Notes: generated from the sequence alone by a model not told the origin. 64,000 bases of DNA from Atopobiaceae bacterium (GCA_017533825.1 JAFWIE010000080.1:1-64000); one strand, 5' to 3'. Positions 1-12,079 are shown, numbered from the stretch's first letter. Program-made: numbers and translations.

Positions 1-149
1 GAAGACCTACGCCCTCCGCCCACTGCGCGTCCCTTTATCCCATATTCCCAACCCGAAGTAAACGGGAGAAGAAACGCGGCCACAGCGTTCGAAGTGGTGG
101 TTGGTCACGACCTCAAACAGTGACAGAAAGAATATACGAGGGAGAGCTC
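1..149. other. 5' edge of window, no gene seen
   Basis: I see no convincing gene or RNA in this leading stretch. It ends in a purine-rich Shine-Dalgarno (GAGGGAGAG, about 138-146) for the first gene. An in-frame GTG at 120 could lengthen that gene by ten codons. Confidence 0.5.
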
Positions 150-1502
150 ATGTTCAGCTATTCAATTGGCGTCCAGGGTATCTACACCGGTTTCCACTCC
201 GGCAGACTTGCAGCGGTCAATTACGTTGACCGAGCGTCTTACCAGTTCGAGCACGCATACCGCCACCGCGAGCATGGTCGATTGCTCTGCGGAAGTACTC
301 CCTTGGGACATGATTCGCTGCTCAAGCCAACCCCCACCAAGTCACCCGCCAAATCCTCGCTCGCTGACTGCCTCTTTGGCTGCACGGTAGACACACTCAA
401 GAGCGTCGCACATTTCACCCACATAGACTATCCCAGCTCAATCAGAAAGGCCGAGCTTGTCTCGCTGGTGGCAGGCGAGCTACCCAAGACAATCACCAGC
501 CTCAACAAGCTCCTCTCGGCTCTCAATCGCGAGTCACTCGATCTGGTAGAGGGCATCCTCAATGGGCGGCATGTTGAACGCAAGGCGTCGTATTATCCCT
601 ACGGCCGTACGCACACCTTCCCGTATCTCTTCGTCCATGCAGGGAGCGACAAACCGACGTGGTTCATACCCGAGGAGCTACGAGACGTGTTCAAGGAAGC
701 CGACTTCAACGTCCTGACGAACGACCTCCATACGAACGAGGAAGTCTCGCGACTGCTTCATCTGTTTGCAGCACTGGGCGGGGTTGCCAAGCTGACGGAC
801 GTGTACGAAGCGTATTGCCAGCTCTCCCTTGAAGAGAATTGCACCGAAGAGGCCTTCACGAGTTTGGTAAAGAGCATCGCCTCAAAGCCCGGGAGCCCCA
901 TCGGCATCAAACGCTGTGATGGGTGTGAGTGTGTCGTATTCACACGACGTTACACGCGCCAATCGAACGAACGCAGCAACAGTTATCATAGCTTTTATGA
1001 CGAATTCTCCTACGACAACGGACTCGAGCGCCGAAGTTTCACGTCATCCGGTTTCACGCATGCAGACGAGCTCATAAAACGGCACGAGGGCATTTTGCCG
1101 TTCGCCAGCACTGAGCAAATGCTTGGCAAGGAAGCAAACGAGTTCGTGTATGGCCTACCAAGCGTCCAGGCCCTTACACACTACTTCGACGCCCACGTAC
1201 CCGAGGACGAGGACGAGCTCTTCTTCGCCGACGTCATGATTGACGAGCTGATCAACGACATCATGCTCTGTCGCTGCAGCCTTGCCTCGATTATCGCGGC
1301 ACTTATCAAGGACGGATGGTACCTCAGCGAGGGGAGCAACACCTCCCCAATACTCACGAAGCTGGTGCTCAACCTTTACCGCGAGTTGCCTCGCTGGGAC
1401 CTTAACGGCTGGTCGGAAATCGGGTACGCCGACATGCAGGGACTCCCCTACCTCATCAGCGAATCGTGGCTCTCAACGGATGAGTTACCACTAGCGTCGT
1501 AG
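150..1502 (+). CDS. hypothetical protein with SAP/Rho-N-like motif
   Basis: A 450-residue soluble protein I cannot assign to a named family. ATG 150 is preferred over an upstream in-frame GTG (120) because GAGGGAGAG sits at proper spacing before it. Around residues 70-105 a helical stretch ending in SSIRKAELVSLV resembles SAP/Rho-N-type nucleic-acid-binding helices. Near the C-terminus LYRELPRWDLNGWSEIGY gives a short Pro/Trp-rich tail. No signal peptide or membrane segment is seen. The middle carries a Cys pair (CDGCECVV). It stands alone, followed by an intergenic stretch and an Rpn nuclease gene. The nucleic-acid link is an inference from one short motif. Confidence 0.6.
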   Translation: MFSYSIGVQGIYTGFHSGRLAAVNYVDRASYQFEHAYRHREHGRLLCGSTPLGHDSLLKPTPTKSPAKSSLADCLFGCTVDTLKSVAHFTHIDYPSSIRKAELVSLVAGELPKTITSLNKLLSALNRESLDLVEGILNGRHVERKASYYPYGRTHTFPYLFVHAGSDKPTWFIPEELRDVFKEADFNVLTNDLHTNEEVSRLLHLFAALGGVAKLTDVYEAYCQLSLEENCTEEAFTSLVKSIASKPGSPIGIKRCDGCECVVFTRRYTRQSNERSNSYHSFYDEFSYDNGLERRSFTSSGFTHADELIKRHEGILPFASTEQMLGKEANEFVYGLPSVQALTHYFDAHVPEDEDELFFADVMIDELINDIMLCRCSLASIIAALIKDGWYLSEGSNTSPILTKLVLNLYRELPRWDLNGWSEIGYADMQGLPYLISESWLSTDELPLAS

Positions 1503-1637
1503 GGCGGTAGCGCATTCACAAGACAAGCCGTAACGAGAGCAAGAGCACGTCTGGTCATGGCATCGCTATGCCGGCGGCATCCCTTCATGGTGGAATGATT
1601 CTTTTTGTCATTACTATATAGTTCATTTGGAGGTAGA

Positions 1638-2483
1638 ATGGACAGCGTGAATACCGACTTAGTTGCTCGCATGAAGCGTAGAAGGATGCAGCTGCAACGG
1701 CTTGAAGGATTGAGGGTCATGGATGACGACTTCATGCGATGCGTGCTAAAGAACAACCTGCCGCTTGCGCAGCACATACTCAGAATCATCACCGGAATCG
1801 AGGATCTGACCCTTGTATACGAGGAAACACAATACGACATCAAGGCGCTTGATGGAGCACATTCAGTTGCCCTCGACACCTTTGGCGTGGATGTCAAAGG
1901 CACGGAGTACGACTTGGAAGTACAAACGGGATCTGATGCAAATCCAAAACGCCTCCGCTACTACTCAGCCATTACGGACGTCGCCGCGCTTCCAGCAGGC
2001 AGTGACTATTCGGTCCTGCCCGAGCAATGGGTGGTCTTTATCATGGAGAAGGACCCGTATGGCGAGGGCAAAGGAACGTATCTATACGCACGCACCGACC
2101 TTCAAAGCGGCAGACGGCTCGATGACGGTACGAACATCCTATATGCGAACGGCAGCTATCGTGGAAATGATTCGTTGGGGTCGCTGATGGCCGATTTCTG
2201 TCAGAGTGACCCCGACCTCATCAGGGACGAGCTGCTTCGCAAACGAGTACACTATCTGAAGAAGACACCAGAGGGGAGAAGCGAGATGTGTCAGGCGTTT
2301 GAGGATACGTACAACGAGGGATTTCAGCAGGGCAGGGAGCAGGGCATGGAGCAGGGCAGGGAGCAGAACTTGTTGAAGAACGCGAAGAGCGTGATGGACA
2401 AGCTCGCCTACACCGCCCAAGAGGCGCTCAGCCTCCTCAACGTGCCCGCGTCGGAGCAGCCGCGCTATCTCAAGATGCTGTAA
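1638..2483 (+). CDS. Rpn family recombination-promoting nuclease / PD-(D/E)XK transposase-like protein
   Basis: A 281-residue protein of the PD-(D/E)XK family usually annotated as Rpn or putative transposase. Family members are DNA endonucleases that promote RecA-independent recombination. The signature is the segment after residue 70, where VALDTFGVDVKG is followed by YDLEVQ, giving the D...ExQ active-site pattern. The C-terminus has the usual Gln/Glu/Gly-rich linker (repeats of QGREQG) and a short helical tail. ATG 1638 has GGAGG directly upstream, which favours it over a TTG at 1605. The last 213 bp are duplicated just downstream. Nothing nearby marks a complete mobile element. Confidence 0.8.
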   Translation: MDSVNTDLVARMKRRRMQLQRLEGLRVMDDDFMRCVLKNNLPLAQHILRIITGIEDLTLVYEETQYDIKALDGAHSVALDTFGVDVKGTEYDLEVQTGSDANPKRLRYYSAITDVAALPAGSDYSVLPEQWVVFIMEKDPYGEGKGTYLYARTDLQSGRRLDDGTNILYANGSYRGNDSLGSLMADFCQSDPDLIRDELLRKRVHYLKKTPEGRSEMCQAFEDTYNEGFQQGREQGMEQGREQNLLKNAKSVMDKLAYTAQEALSLLNVPASEQPRYLKML

Positions 2484-2753
2484 CGGTAGCTTGCACTGAG
2501 GCAAATCGTCCGAAACCGCCCATGGGTCAACCCCGTGGCAGAGGGGAGAAGCGAGATGTGTCAGGCGTTTGAGGATACGTACAACGAGGGATTTCAGCAG
2601 GGCAGGGAGCAGGGCAGGGAGCAGGGCGGGGAGCAGAGCCTTTTGGAGAACGCGAAGTGCGTGATGGACAAGCTCGCCTACACCGCCCAAGAGGCGCTCA
2701 GCCTCCTCAACGTGCCCGCGTCGGAGCAGCCGCGCTATCTCAAGATGCTGTAA
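2271..2753 (+). repeat. tandem duplication of the Rpn gene 3' end
   Basis: Bases 2271-2483 recur at 2541-2753 with no length change and only about seven mismatches. They encode the Gln/Glu-rich linker and tail of the nuclease up to and including the stop codon. A 57-base spacer of unrelated sequence separates the two copies. High identity with five amino-acid changes, mostly in the linker, suggests a fairly recent duplication. Confidence 0.9.
2535..2753 (+). pseudogene. duplicated C-terminal fragment of Rpn nuclease
   Basis: An open frame of 72 codons, starting at a GTG with no clear ribosome binding site, repeats the last 69 or so residues of the preceding nuclease. It lacks the whole catalytic domain. 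It is most simply a remnant of a local duplication or of a second rpn copy that lost its front. A tail-only protein that modulates the intact nuclease cannot be excluded from sequence alone. Confidence 0.6.
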
Positions 2754-2760
2754 CGAATGC

Positions 2761-2795
2761 AACGCGCCCACGAGGGACAACCTCGCGGGCGCGTT
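2761..2795. terminator. bidirectional hairpin terminator
   Basis: A 15-bp stem with one G:U-type mismatch (AACGCGCCCACGAGG at 2761-2775 and CCTCGCGGGCGCGTT at 2781-2795) and a 5-base loop. It lies between the converging Rpn fragment and the hydrolase gene, so it can serve both. Confidence 0.7.
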
Positions 2796-2836
2796 CGGAC
2801 ACCTTGCCGTACTGAACAGTACTGTATATGAAGACG

Positions 2837-4333
2837 CTACTCCGCCGGAGCGTACGCAGCTGCCCACTCCCAGATGTGCGTGCCGCTAGCATCCTCAGGG
2901 TTGTCGCGCAGAGTGAAGACCCACGTCCAGTGGTCGTTGTACTTGACCTCCTGAAGCTCACCGCTCCAGTTGTAGTCCTCAGCGCACTTGATCTTTCCTC
3001 CTTGGCGCTTCTCGCCCGAGATGCCCTCAACCTCGGCAAGATCGACAGTCTCGTACAGGCTCATCTTGTACTTGCCGTCAGACGTCTCGTACGTGGTGAA
3101 GTTCGACGCGATGCCTGCGGTACCGTCCACTGCTGTCTCGGTGATGTCGTCGACGCCATCGGTGAGGATGGCCCAGATGCGCTTGGAGCACAGCTCAGGA
3201 TCAACGGAACTGTCCGTCTCGCCCTGGACAAGCCAGATGGCCGTCTTCGAATCAAGCAGCTGTGCGAGCTCCTCGTCGGTGGGGCAGGCATCCTCGGTCT
3301 CGGAGCGCGCGTTGGCAGCATCGAGTGCGGGGCAGTTGATCATCGCAGCCTTGAAGAGGTCGGGATACGCAATGATCATGCGCGTACTCATGAAGCCACC
3401 CGCGGAGCAGCCGGAGAGGTACACCTCGTCAGGATTGATTTTGTTCTCCTCGATGACCTTCTGGATCTCGTTGTAACAGGGCTCGAGCAGGCCATCCTTG
3501 ACGGCGAAGTACCACATATTGGGAGCTTGGAACGCCATGACGGTAGCGTCACCAAAGACCTCCTTCGCCTCCGCAGACGCCCACGCCACGGTACCGCGGT
3601 TGCCAAGCACCTGAGCGATGTTGTTGTTCGTAGCCTTGGTCGGGAAGTCGCCTTCGCCGTTGCCGTGGAACCACACGATGAGCTTGTCGTTGGTACCCTT
3701 GTATAGACGATAGTTGATCTCGTCCTGAACGTCGTCAAAGAGCACAACTTCGCTGTCGAGAAGATCAGCCCACGAGGTGGTCGCCGACGTGTCGTAGGTG
3801 CCCGTGAAGCCGAGCTCACGCCCGTCGGGCGTCTTGACCGTAATCTCCTTGGTCTGCTCCACAGTGAAGCCGAGCACTGCTGGATAGTTGCGTCCCTCAG
3901 CGAGCCATGTAAGCGTGGGTGCCTGGTCCTGACGGAAGTAGACCGTCACGGTGTCTCCCTCAACCTCGACCTTATTCACCTCGAGCGGTGCCGTTGCGTC
4001 ATAGTAGGCATAGGGCTCACCCTTTGCCTCGCCGTAGTCGACGGTCGAGGTCATCGTCACCTTAAACGTATCGTTGTCAACACCCGAGACATCGCCATCA
4101 TACTTGATGATCATGCGATCCACGTACTGACCGGCATCAGTCACGGTTGCCCCAAAGGTAGCAAGCACCGCATCGCCCGCCGCTGCATCGGTTGTGGCCT
4201 GCTCAGTCGTCTCTTCCGTCGTGGTCTCCTCGGCTGTAGTCTCCTCCGTACTCGCGCTGTTGCCGCACGCCGCGAGGAACGCCGCCATCGCCATCGTTCC
4301 GCCGCCCACAAAGCTCCTTCTGGTTACCTTCAT
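2837..4333 (-). CDS. Tat-exported lipoprotein alpha/beta-hydrolase (esterase/PHB depolymerase-like)
   Basis: A 498-residue exported hydrolase. The start at 4333 is chosen because GGGAAAGGGG precedes it. The N-terminus reads KVTRRSFVGGG followed by a hydrophobic run and the lipobox-like LAAC, so it is a twin-arginine lipoprotein. A Thr/Glu-rich linker follows, then a beta-sandwich-like region (about 60-200), then an alpha/beta-hydrolase fold. The nucleophile elbow is GCSAGG, with LSG before and FMSTRM after it, as in esterase D/PHB-depolymerase and feruloyl-esterase-type enzymes. The substrate is unknown. It is monocistronic, with a palindrome upstream (4370-4394) that could be an operator and a terminator at 2761-2795. 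Confidence 0.75.
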   Translation of the reverse strand: MKVTRRSFVGGGTMAMAAFLAACGNSASTEETTAEETTTEETTEQATTDAAAGDAVLATFGATVTDAGQYVDRMIIKYDGDVSGVDNDTFKVTMTSTVDYGEAKGEPYAYYDATAPLEVNKVEVEGDTVTVYFRQDQAPTLTWLAEGRNYPAVLGFTVEQTKEITVKTPDGRELGFTGTYDTSATTSWADLLDSEVVLFDDVQDEINYRLYKGTNDKLIVWFHGNGEGDFPTKATNNNIAQVLGNRGTVAWASAEAKEVFGDATVMAFQAPNMWYFAVKDGLLEPCYNEIQKVIEENKINPDEVYLSGCSAGGFMSTRMIIAYPDLFKAAMINCPALDAANARSETEDACPTDEELAQLLDSKTAIWLVQGETDSSVDPELCSKRIWAILTDGVDDITETAVDGTAGIASNFTTYETSDGKYKMSLYETVDLAEVEGISGEKRQGGKIKCAEDYNWSGELQEVKYNDHWTWVFTLRDNPEDASGTHIWEWAAAYAPAE

Positions 4334-4369
4334 GACTTTCCCCTTTCCCTTGCAAGACACGCGATATAT

Positions 4370-4394
4370 CTATGTTAACGACTGATTAACATAG
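4370..4394. promoter_or_regulatory. palindrome upstream of the lipoprotein hydrolase
   Basis: A perfect 9-bp inverted repeat, CTATGTTAA and TTAACATAG separated by 7 bases, lies about 37-61 bases upstream of the hydrolase start and next to an AT-rich patch. Position and symmetry suit an operator for a dimeric repressor. The cognate regulator is not evident. Confidence 0.45.
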
Positions 4395-4453
4395 GAAAAA
4401 CGTCACGTTCTCCCAGTGGAGGAAGACTACGGCGCAATGGCCTACGAAATCAC

Positions 4454-4963
4454 TCACGCATCTTCAAGCGACCGCTCGAAGGCGAGCCGCGGCATGTCAT
4501 CCTCCTCGACGTAAATGATGCCCCGCCGACTGAACCCCAACTTCTGCAAAAGCCCTTGCAACACGTAGTTGTCACCATGGGTATCGATGCGCAATCGACC
4601 AGAACGCTCGAGGGCCCACCCAAGGCAGGCAGCACCCACCCCACGCACGATACCTGCTGAGGCAATGCGGTGAACCACGCCATATGGCGCGTCGCACTCC
4701 CACGCGCCATCCTCAATGTGGTCGTAGCACGGATCGATGTGGTCACCGCAATCAAAGTAGAAGACCCCCGCCACCCGACCGTCATCTGTCTCGCACACAT
4801 AGCTCTTGCCAGCAGCGATGTCGCAACGAATCAGCTCGCGCGGTGGCCAGTTTGTAGGTCCCCACTGCGTGGGGTTGTCGTGTTCTGCCATGAACGTGCG
4901 CGCACGAGCGTAGATGCCCATAACCTCGTCGAGCTCGTCCTCGCGCGTGGGGCGGATGTGCAT
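4454..4963 (-). CDS. GNAT family N-acetyltransferase
   Basis: A 169-residue GNAT acetyltransferase that would transfer an acetyl group from acetyl-CoA to an unknown amine. It opens with MHIRPTREDELDEVMGIYARAR, the usual beta1-alpha1 of the fold. A later segment with GIVRGVGAACLGWAL corresponds to the acetyl-CoA pyrophosphate loop. The start at 4963 has AAGGAGGT at good spacing. It is transcribed away from hydF and shows no operon partner. The substrate cannot be predicted. Confidence 0.8.
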   Translation of the reverse strand: MHIRPTREDELDEVMGIYARARTFMAEHDNPTQWGPTNWPPRELIRCDIAAGKSYVCETDDGRVAGVFYFDCGDHIDPCYDHIEDGAWECDAPYGVVHRIASAGIVRGVGAACLGWALERSGRLRIDTHGDNYVLQGLLQKLGFSRRGIIYVEEDDMPRLAFERSLEDA

Positions 4964-5010
4964 CGCGGACCTCCTTGGTTGGTCTCGGCACCTTTGGCCG
5001 CTTCTCTCAG

Positions 5011-5016
5011 TACAAT
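5011..5016 (+). promoter_or_regulatory. possible -10 box for hydF
   Basis: TACAAT lies about 70 bases upstream of the hydF start in the short divergent gap with the GNAT gene. No good -35 hexamer is seen at standard spacing, so this is a weak call. Confidence 0.3.
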
Positions 5017-5086
5017 CTAGCATGGTCGGCTCAGACACTCTCCGCAGAACAACTCCGATGGAGAGTCAATCGAGAGGAGCATCTCA

Positions 5087-6301
5087 ATGCCAAACCTCAA
5101 CGCAACGCCTTCCGCCGAGCGCGTCCACATCGGATTCTTTGGCTGCCGCAACGCAGGCAAGTCATCCGTCGTCAATGCCGTCACCGGCCAAGACCTCGCC
5201 GTCGTCTCGGATGTTGCGGGCACTACCACTGACCCCGTACAGAAGGCCATGGAGTTACTCCCACTTGGACCGGTCGTCATCATCGACACGCCCGGATTCG
5301 ATGACGAGGGCATGCTAGGCGAGAAGCGCGTGCTGCGCACCAAGCAGACCCTCAACCGCACCGACATTGCAGTGCTCGTGGTGGACGCCACACGAGGCAT
5401 GAGCGAGGTGGACCAGCAGCTCGTCGGCCTCTTTGAGGAGAAGCTCCTCCCCTACGTGGTGGTATACAACAAGTGCGACCTCCTCGAGGTAGCTCCGTCA
5501 ATCCCCAAGAACGGCCTGCTCGCAAGCGCTCTGACCGGCCAAGGCATCCACGAACTCAAGGAGCGGCTCGGTGCGCTCGCCCCCAAGGAGGACCCGGGCC
5601 ACCGCCTTCTTGGTGACCTCATCCGTCCCGGTGCGGCCGTCGTACTTGTGTGCCCCATTGACGAGTCCGCACCAAAGGGCCGCATGATCTTGCCCCAACA
5701 AATGGCCATACGCGACGTGCTCGACTCGGGAGCCACCGCCCTCGTGTGCCGCGAGACCGAGCTTGCCGCAACGCTTGCGCACCTGCAGGCACCGCCCGCG
5801 CTCGTGGTCACCGACAGCCAAGCCTTCGGATACGTCGCACCAATCGTTCCGGACGCTGTGCCTCTCACGTCGTTCTCCATCCTCATGGCGCGCTACAAGG
5901 GTTTCCTGCAGACGGCAGTCGCCGGTGTTGCTGCCGTCGAGCATCTACGCAACGGAGACACCGTGCTCATGGCAGAGGGCTGCACTCACCACCGTCAATG
6001 CAACGACATCGGCACCGTCAAGATTCCTCGTTGGTTGCGCGCCCATACCGACTGCGAGCTGCACATCGAGACTTGCTCTGGCCGGGAGTTCCCCGACGAC
6101 CTCAGTCCGTATGCGCTCGTCATCCACTGTGGTGCTTGCATGACAAGCGAGCGCGAGGTGCACTATCGCATGCGCTGTGCCCAAGACCAAGGCATCCCGT
6201 TCACCAACTATGGCATCACCATCGCACAGATGACGGGCACCCTCGAGCGCAGCCTACGGGTGTTTCCGTCCATTCACAGCATGCTGACGAACTGTGACTA
6301 G
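5087..6301 (+). CDS. hydF: [FeFe] hydrogenase H-cluster maturation GTPase HydF
   Basis: A 404-residue GTPase scaffold that assembles and delivers the diiron subcluster of [FeFe] hydrogenase. The P-loop GCRNAGKS is at 19-26, the G3 motif DTPG at 67-70 and the G4 motif NKCD near 125. The C-terminal Fe-S ligands are visible: C299-x-H301 and H347-C348-x-x-C351, the pattern typical of HydF. The ribosome binding site GAGAGGAG precedes the ATG. The hydE gene follows at once, giving a hydF-hydE maturation pair. HydG and the hydrogenase itself are not in the window. Length is normal for the family. Confidence 0.95.
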   Translation: MPNLNATPSAERVHIGFFGCRNAGKSSVVNAVTGQDLAVVSDVAGTTTDPVQKAMELLPLGPVVIIDTPGFDDEGMLGEKRVLRTKQTLNRTDIAVLVVDATRGMSEVDQQLVGLFEEKLLPYVVVYNKCDLLEVAPSIPKNGLLASALTGQGIHELKERLGALAPKEDPGHRLLGDLIRPGAAVVLVCPIDESAPKGRMILPQQMAIRDVLDSGATALVCRETELAATLAHLQAPPALVVTDSQAFGYVAPIVPDAVPLTSFSILMARYKGFLQTAVAGVAAVEHLRNGDTVLMAEGCTHHRQCNDIGTVKIPRWLRAHTDCELHIETCSGREFPDDLSPYALVIHCGACMTSEREVHYRMRCAQDQGIPFTNYGITIAQMTGTLERSLRVFPSIHSMLTNCD

Positions 6302-6365
6302 TCTATCCTCAGGGACTATGCCTGAGGGACACCCCAAGGTACCAAACGGAGGAAGGAGACGCATC

Positions 6366-7409
6366 GTGTGCATCGATAGACTCGCCCAGAAGCTCGCACG
6401 CGAGCACACGCTCAACGATGACGAGTATCTTGCGCTGCTGCAGAATCGTACTCCCGAACTCGCCGACCGCATGGCCGAGCTCGCGCGCGCCGCACGAGAA
6501 CCCGTCTACGGCACGGCCGTGTACACGCGCGGCCTTATCGAGATAAGCAACATCTGCAAGAACGACTGCTTGTACTGTGGCATCCGGCGCTCCAACGGCA
6601 ATGTCGAGCGCTATCGGCTAGAACCCGACGTCATCGTGGCATGCGCACATCAAGGCTACGAGCTCGGCTTCAGGACCATCGTGCTCCAAGGTGGCGAGGA
6701 TGGCTTCTATACGGACGAGGTGCTCGCTGGCATCGTCGAGCGCATCGTGGCAACGTGCCCGGATACCGCCGTGACCCTCTCGATGGGCGAGCGCAGCCGC
6801 ACCAGCTACCAGCGGCTCTTCGATGCGGGCGCGACGCGTTATCTCCTGCGCCACGAGACGGCCACTCGCGCCCACTACGAGCGGCTCCATCCCGCACAGA
6901 TGAGCTGGGATAACCGTATGCGGTGCCTGCATGACCTGCGCGACATCGGCTACCAGGTGGGCGCGGGCTTCATGGTAGGCGCACCTTACCAGACGATGGA
7001 ACATCTCGTCACCGAGATGCGCTTCGTCGAGCAGTTCAAGCCCGACATGTGCGGCATCGGACCCTTCGTTCCCCATCACGACACGCCCTTCGCGCACGAG
7101 CCGGCCGGCACGCTCGAACTCACGCTGTTCCTGCTCAGCATGATTCGTCTCATCCACCCGCACGTGCTGCTCCCCGCAACCACGGCACTCGGCACCATCG
7201 ACCCACGCGGTCGCGAGAAGGGCATGCTCGCCGGCGCCAACGTGGTAATGCCGAACCTCTCACCGGTAGCCGTCCGCAAGAACTACCAGCTCTACGACAA
7301 CAAAATCTGCATGGGCGAGGAATCTGCCATATGCCGCGGCTGTCTCGCGCGGCGCATGGAATCCGTTGGCCACCACCTCGTCGTCGACCGCGGCGACATC
7401 AAGCGCTGA
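6366..7409 (+). CDS. hydE: [FeFe] hydrogenase H-cluster radical SAM maturase HydE
   Basis: A 347-residue radical SAM enzyme that acts with HydG and HydF in building the H-cluster organic bridge. The cluster motif C64-x3-C68-x2-C71 (CKNDCLYC) is intact. GTG 6366 is preferred because GGAGGAAGGAG lies 7 bases before it and it gives the usual family length. Upstream in-frame starts (6294, 6318) would overlap or crowd hydF. It is cotranscribed with hydF (64-base gap) and ends at a strong terminator. Confidence 0.93.
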   Translation: MCIDRLAQKLAREHTLNDDEYLALLQNRTPELADRMAELARAAREPVYGTAVYTRGLIEISNICKNDCLYCGIRRSNGNVERYRLEPDVIVACAHQGYELGFRTIVLQGGEDGFYTDEVLAGIVERIVATCPDTAVTLSMGERSRTSYQRLFDAGATRYLLRHETATRAHYERLHPAQMSWDNRMRCLHDLRDIGYQVGAGFMVGAPYQTMEHLVTEMRFVEQFKPDMCGIGPFVPHHDTPFAHEPAGTLELTLFLLSMIRLIHPHVLLPATTALGTIDPRGREKGMLAGANVVMPNLSPVAVRKNYQLYDNKICMGEESAICRGCLARRMESVGHHLVVDRGDIKR

Positions 7410-7419
7410 CGACCAACGC

Positions 7420-7463
7420 GGGCTGCCCCCAGTGAACCGCTAGGGATTCACTGGGGGCAGCCC
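7420..7463. terminator. strong bidirectional terminator
   Basis: A perfect 17-bp stem (GGGCTGCCCCCAGTGAA at 7420-7436 and its complement at 7447-7463) with a 10-base loop. It lies between the converging hydE and GH1 genes. Confidence 0.85.
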
Positions 7464-7494
7464 CTAATGACCTATGCGATCGAATGAGAGATGA

Positions 7495-10237
<2,743 letters not shown>

Positions 10238-10244
10238 GTCGCCA

Positions 10245-11864
10245 CTAATCCTTTCTCACAGACAAGAACACATAGATGATAAGTCCGAAGCCCATAATAC
10301 CAAAGAAATATCCGGCGTTAATCAACGCCTGCTTGCCTGCGCTCGCACCGGCAGAGCAGAGCAAGCATGCGCCGAGGAAGAGCGCCGCCGCCAGCGTGGC
10401 CAAAATCGCATTGCGCACCAGGAAGGTGATCATCCTCGAGCTCCGAGGATCAATCCCAAAGTCGCCGCCCAACTTGAGCTGGCTCTTCTGGAACATGTCG
10501 AGCGTCTCCACGGCCTTGGTGGGCAGTCCCGCCAGGTCGTCCATGCCCTGGACGCCCTTCATCACGAACGCCTGAACCATATGCTCGAGGTTCTCGGGGT
10601 TGAAGCCAAGGTCGATGTGACGCGTCATGCAATCCATGATGTTCACGCGCGGACTGAGCGCCTTGACGGTACCCTCAATGGTGAGCAGGCCACGCCCGAG
10701 GTTAGTGAGGAAGGGGTCGATGTCGTAGCCCTCCTCCTCAAGGTTTGAGGTGAGAGTGGAGAGCAAGTCGCCCGTGTCGAAGCTTTCCAGGTCGGAGTCG
10801 GCAAACTGCGAGGTCATCTGCTCGCACATGTCGAGAAGCGCGCCGTGGTCGATGGGACCGCGCGGATGGGCGATCTGCAACACGCTGCGCTTGAGGGAAT
10901 AGTTGTCGCGCTTCACGAGCGCCGTGACGATGTCGAGCAGGATTTGGCGCTGCTTGGAGCTTACGTAGCCCATCATGCCAAAGTCAATCCACTCGATGCC
11001 GCCATCTACGAGCAACACGTTGCCGGCATGCGGGTCGGCGTGGTAGAAGCCGTCCGTAAGAATCTGCTCGACGTAGTTGTCGGCCAGCAGGTTGCCCAGG
11101 CGGTCGCGCTCCTCGTCGGAGAGGGACTCCACGTACTCGGTGTCGCCCACCTCGGGACCCGCAACGAAGTCTTCGGTGAGGATAGCCTCGTTAGTGTAAT
11201 CCGTGTAGCACTTGGGCGACGTGACGAGCTCACGGTCCTCGTTGTTCTGGTAGAAGCGAACGAGGTTGCGCTCCTCGTTGGTGAAGTCGAGCTCAATCTT
11301 TGAGGTCTCCTCCAGCTCCTTGACCATGGTCATGAGGTCCATGCCGTCTTCTTTGTTGCCAGAGAATCTGTCCGCCGTCTCCAGCACCTTCTCGATGAGG
11401 GCGAAGTCTTGCGCCACGGTGTCCACCACGCCCGGACGACGCACCTTGACGGCCACCACGGTACCATCCTCGAGCACGGCCTTATGCACCTGGCCGATTG
11501 AGGCAGCGCCGAGCGGCTCGTCATCGAAGGACGAGAAGAGCTCCTCGGTGGGCCTCCCTAGGTACTTCTCAATCTGAGCGTGCACCGTTGCGGCATCCAT
11601 GGGCGACACGCTCGAGCGCAGCGAGGCGAGCGCGTCGCAATACTCGACGGGCAGCATGTCGGTGTGGGTCGAGGCGATCTGTCCAAGTTTGACGAAGGTG
11701 GGGCCAAGGTCCTGGAGGATGTCCACCGTCATCGCGGGCGTGAGCCCGTCGCTGTAGTCGTACTTCTTGAGGATGGCAACGATCTCTTTGCCGCGCGCGC
11801 TGTAGTCAATTTTGTCCTTGGTCTTCTTACGCGCGTTCCTGAGCGCTTGGATGAAAGTAGCCAT
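10245..11864 (-). CDS. AarF/UbiB (ABC1) family kinase-like protein
   Basis: A 539-residue member of the atypical kinase family that includes UbiB and Coq8. Family members have a protein-kinase-like fold and ATPase activity linked to lipid or quinone metabolism. Visible motifs are FVKLGQ (the KxGQ signature), the Ala-rich loop PLGAASIGQVH, HADPHAGNVLL (catalytic loop) and IDFGMMG. Two hydrophobic helices at the C-terminus anchor it in the membrane. The start at 11864 has AAAGGAT upstream. It heads a two-gene operon with a lipase-family protein, which suggests a lipid-related job. An anaerobe would not need ubiquinone synthesis, so the classical role is unlikely. Confidence 0.85.
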   Translation of the reverse strand: MATFIQALRNARKKTKDKIDYSARGKEIVAILKKYDYSDGLTPAMTVDILQDLGPTFVKLGQIASTHTDMLPVEYCDALASLRSSVSPMDAATVHAQIEKYLGRPTEELFSSFDDEPLGAASIGQVHKAVLEDGTVVAVKVRRPGVVDTVAQDFALIEKVLETADRFSGNKEDGMDLMTMVKELEETSKIELDFTNEERNLVRFYQNNEDRELVTSPKCYTDYTNEAILTEDFVAGPEVGDTEYVESLSDEERDRLGNLLADNYVEQILTDGFYHADPHAGNVLLVDGGIEWIDFGMMGYVSSKQRQILLDIVTALVKRDNYSLKRSVLQIAHPRGPIDHGALLDMCEQMTSQFADSDLESFDTGDLLSTLTSNLEEEGYDIDPFLTNLGRGLLTIEGTVKALSPRVNIMDCMTRHIDLGFNPENLEHMVQAFVMKGVQGMDDLAGLPTKAVETLDMFQKSQLKLGGDFGIDPRSSRMITFLVRNAILATLAAALFLGACLLCSAGASAGKQALINAGYFFGIMGFGLIIYVFLSVRKD

Positions 11865-12079
11865 GACATATCCTTTCAGTATTCTGAATACTACTAGCAA
11901 TCATTGTGAGTGATTGTACTGCCTGCTGTCCAACAGATGTCCAACAATGAAGCATCTCTATGATATATCTATTGTGATAGCGGGAATGGATACGTACTGA
12001 CGCGCAACATGATGTATCATCCCTTTGCGTGTGACTTCTCAAACCAAGGACCCGCGCGATCCGGTCGAAAGGAGCAACA

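Noticed and set aside
2139..2867. Minus-strand frame with two repeated Leu-rich blocks
   Set aside because: It is the mirror image of the duplicated Rpn tail and has no independent coding evidence.
6306..6330. Small CCTCAGG/CCTGAGG inverted repeat between hydF and hydE
   Set aside because: Too short and without a T-run to be a terminator inside the operon. It may only mark the region before the hydE ribosome binding site.
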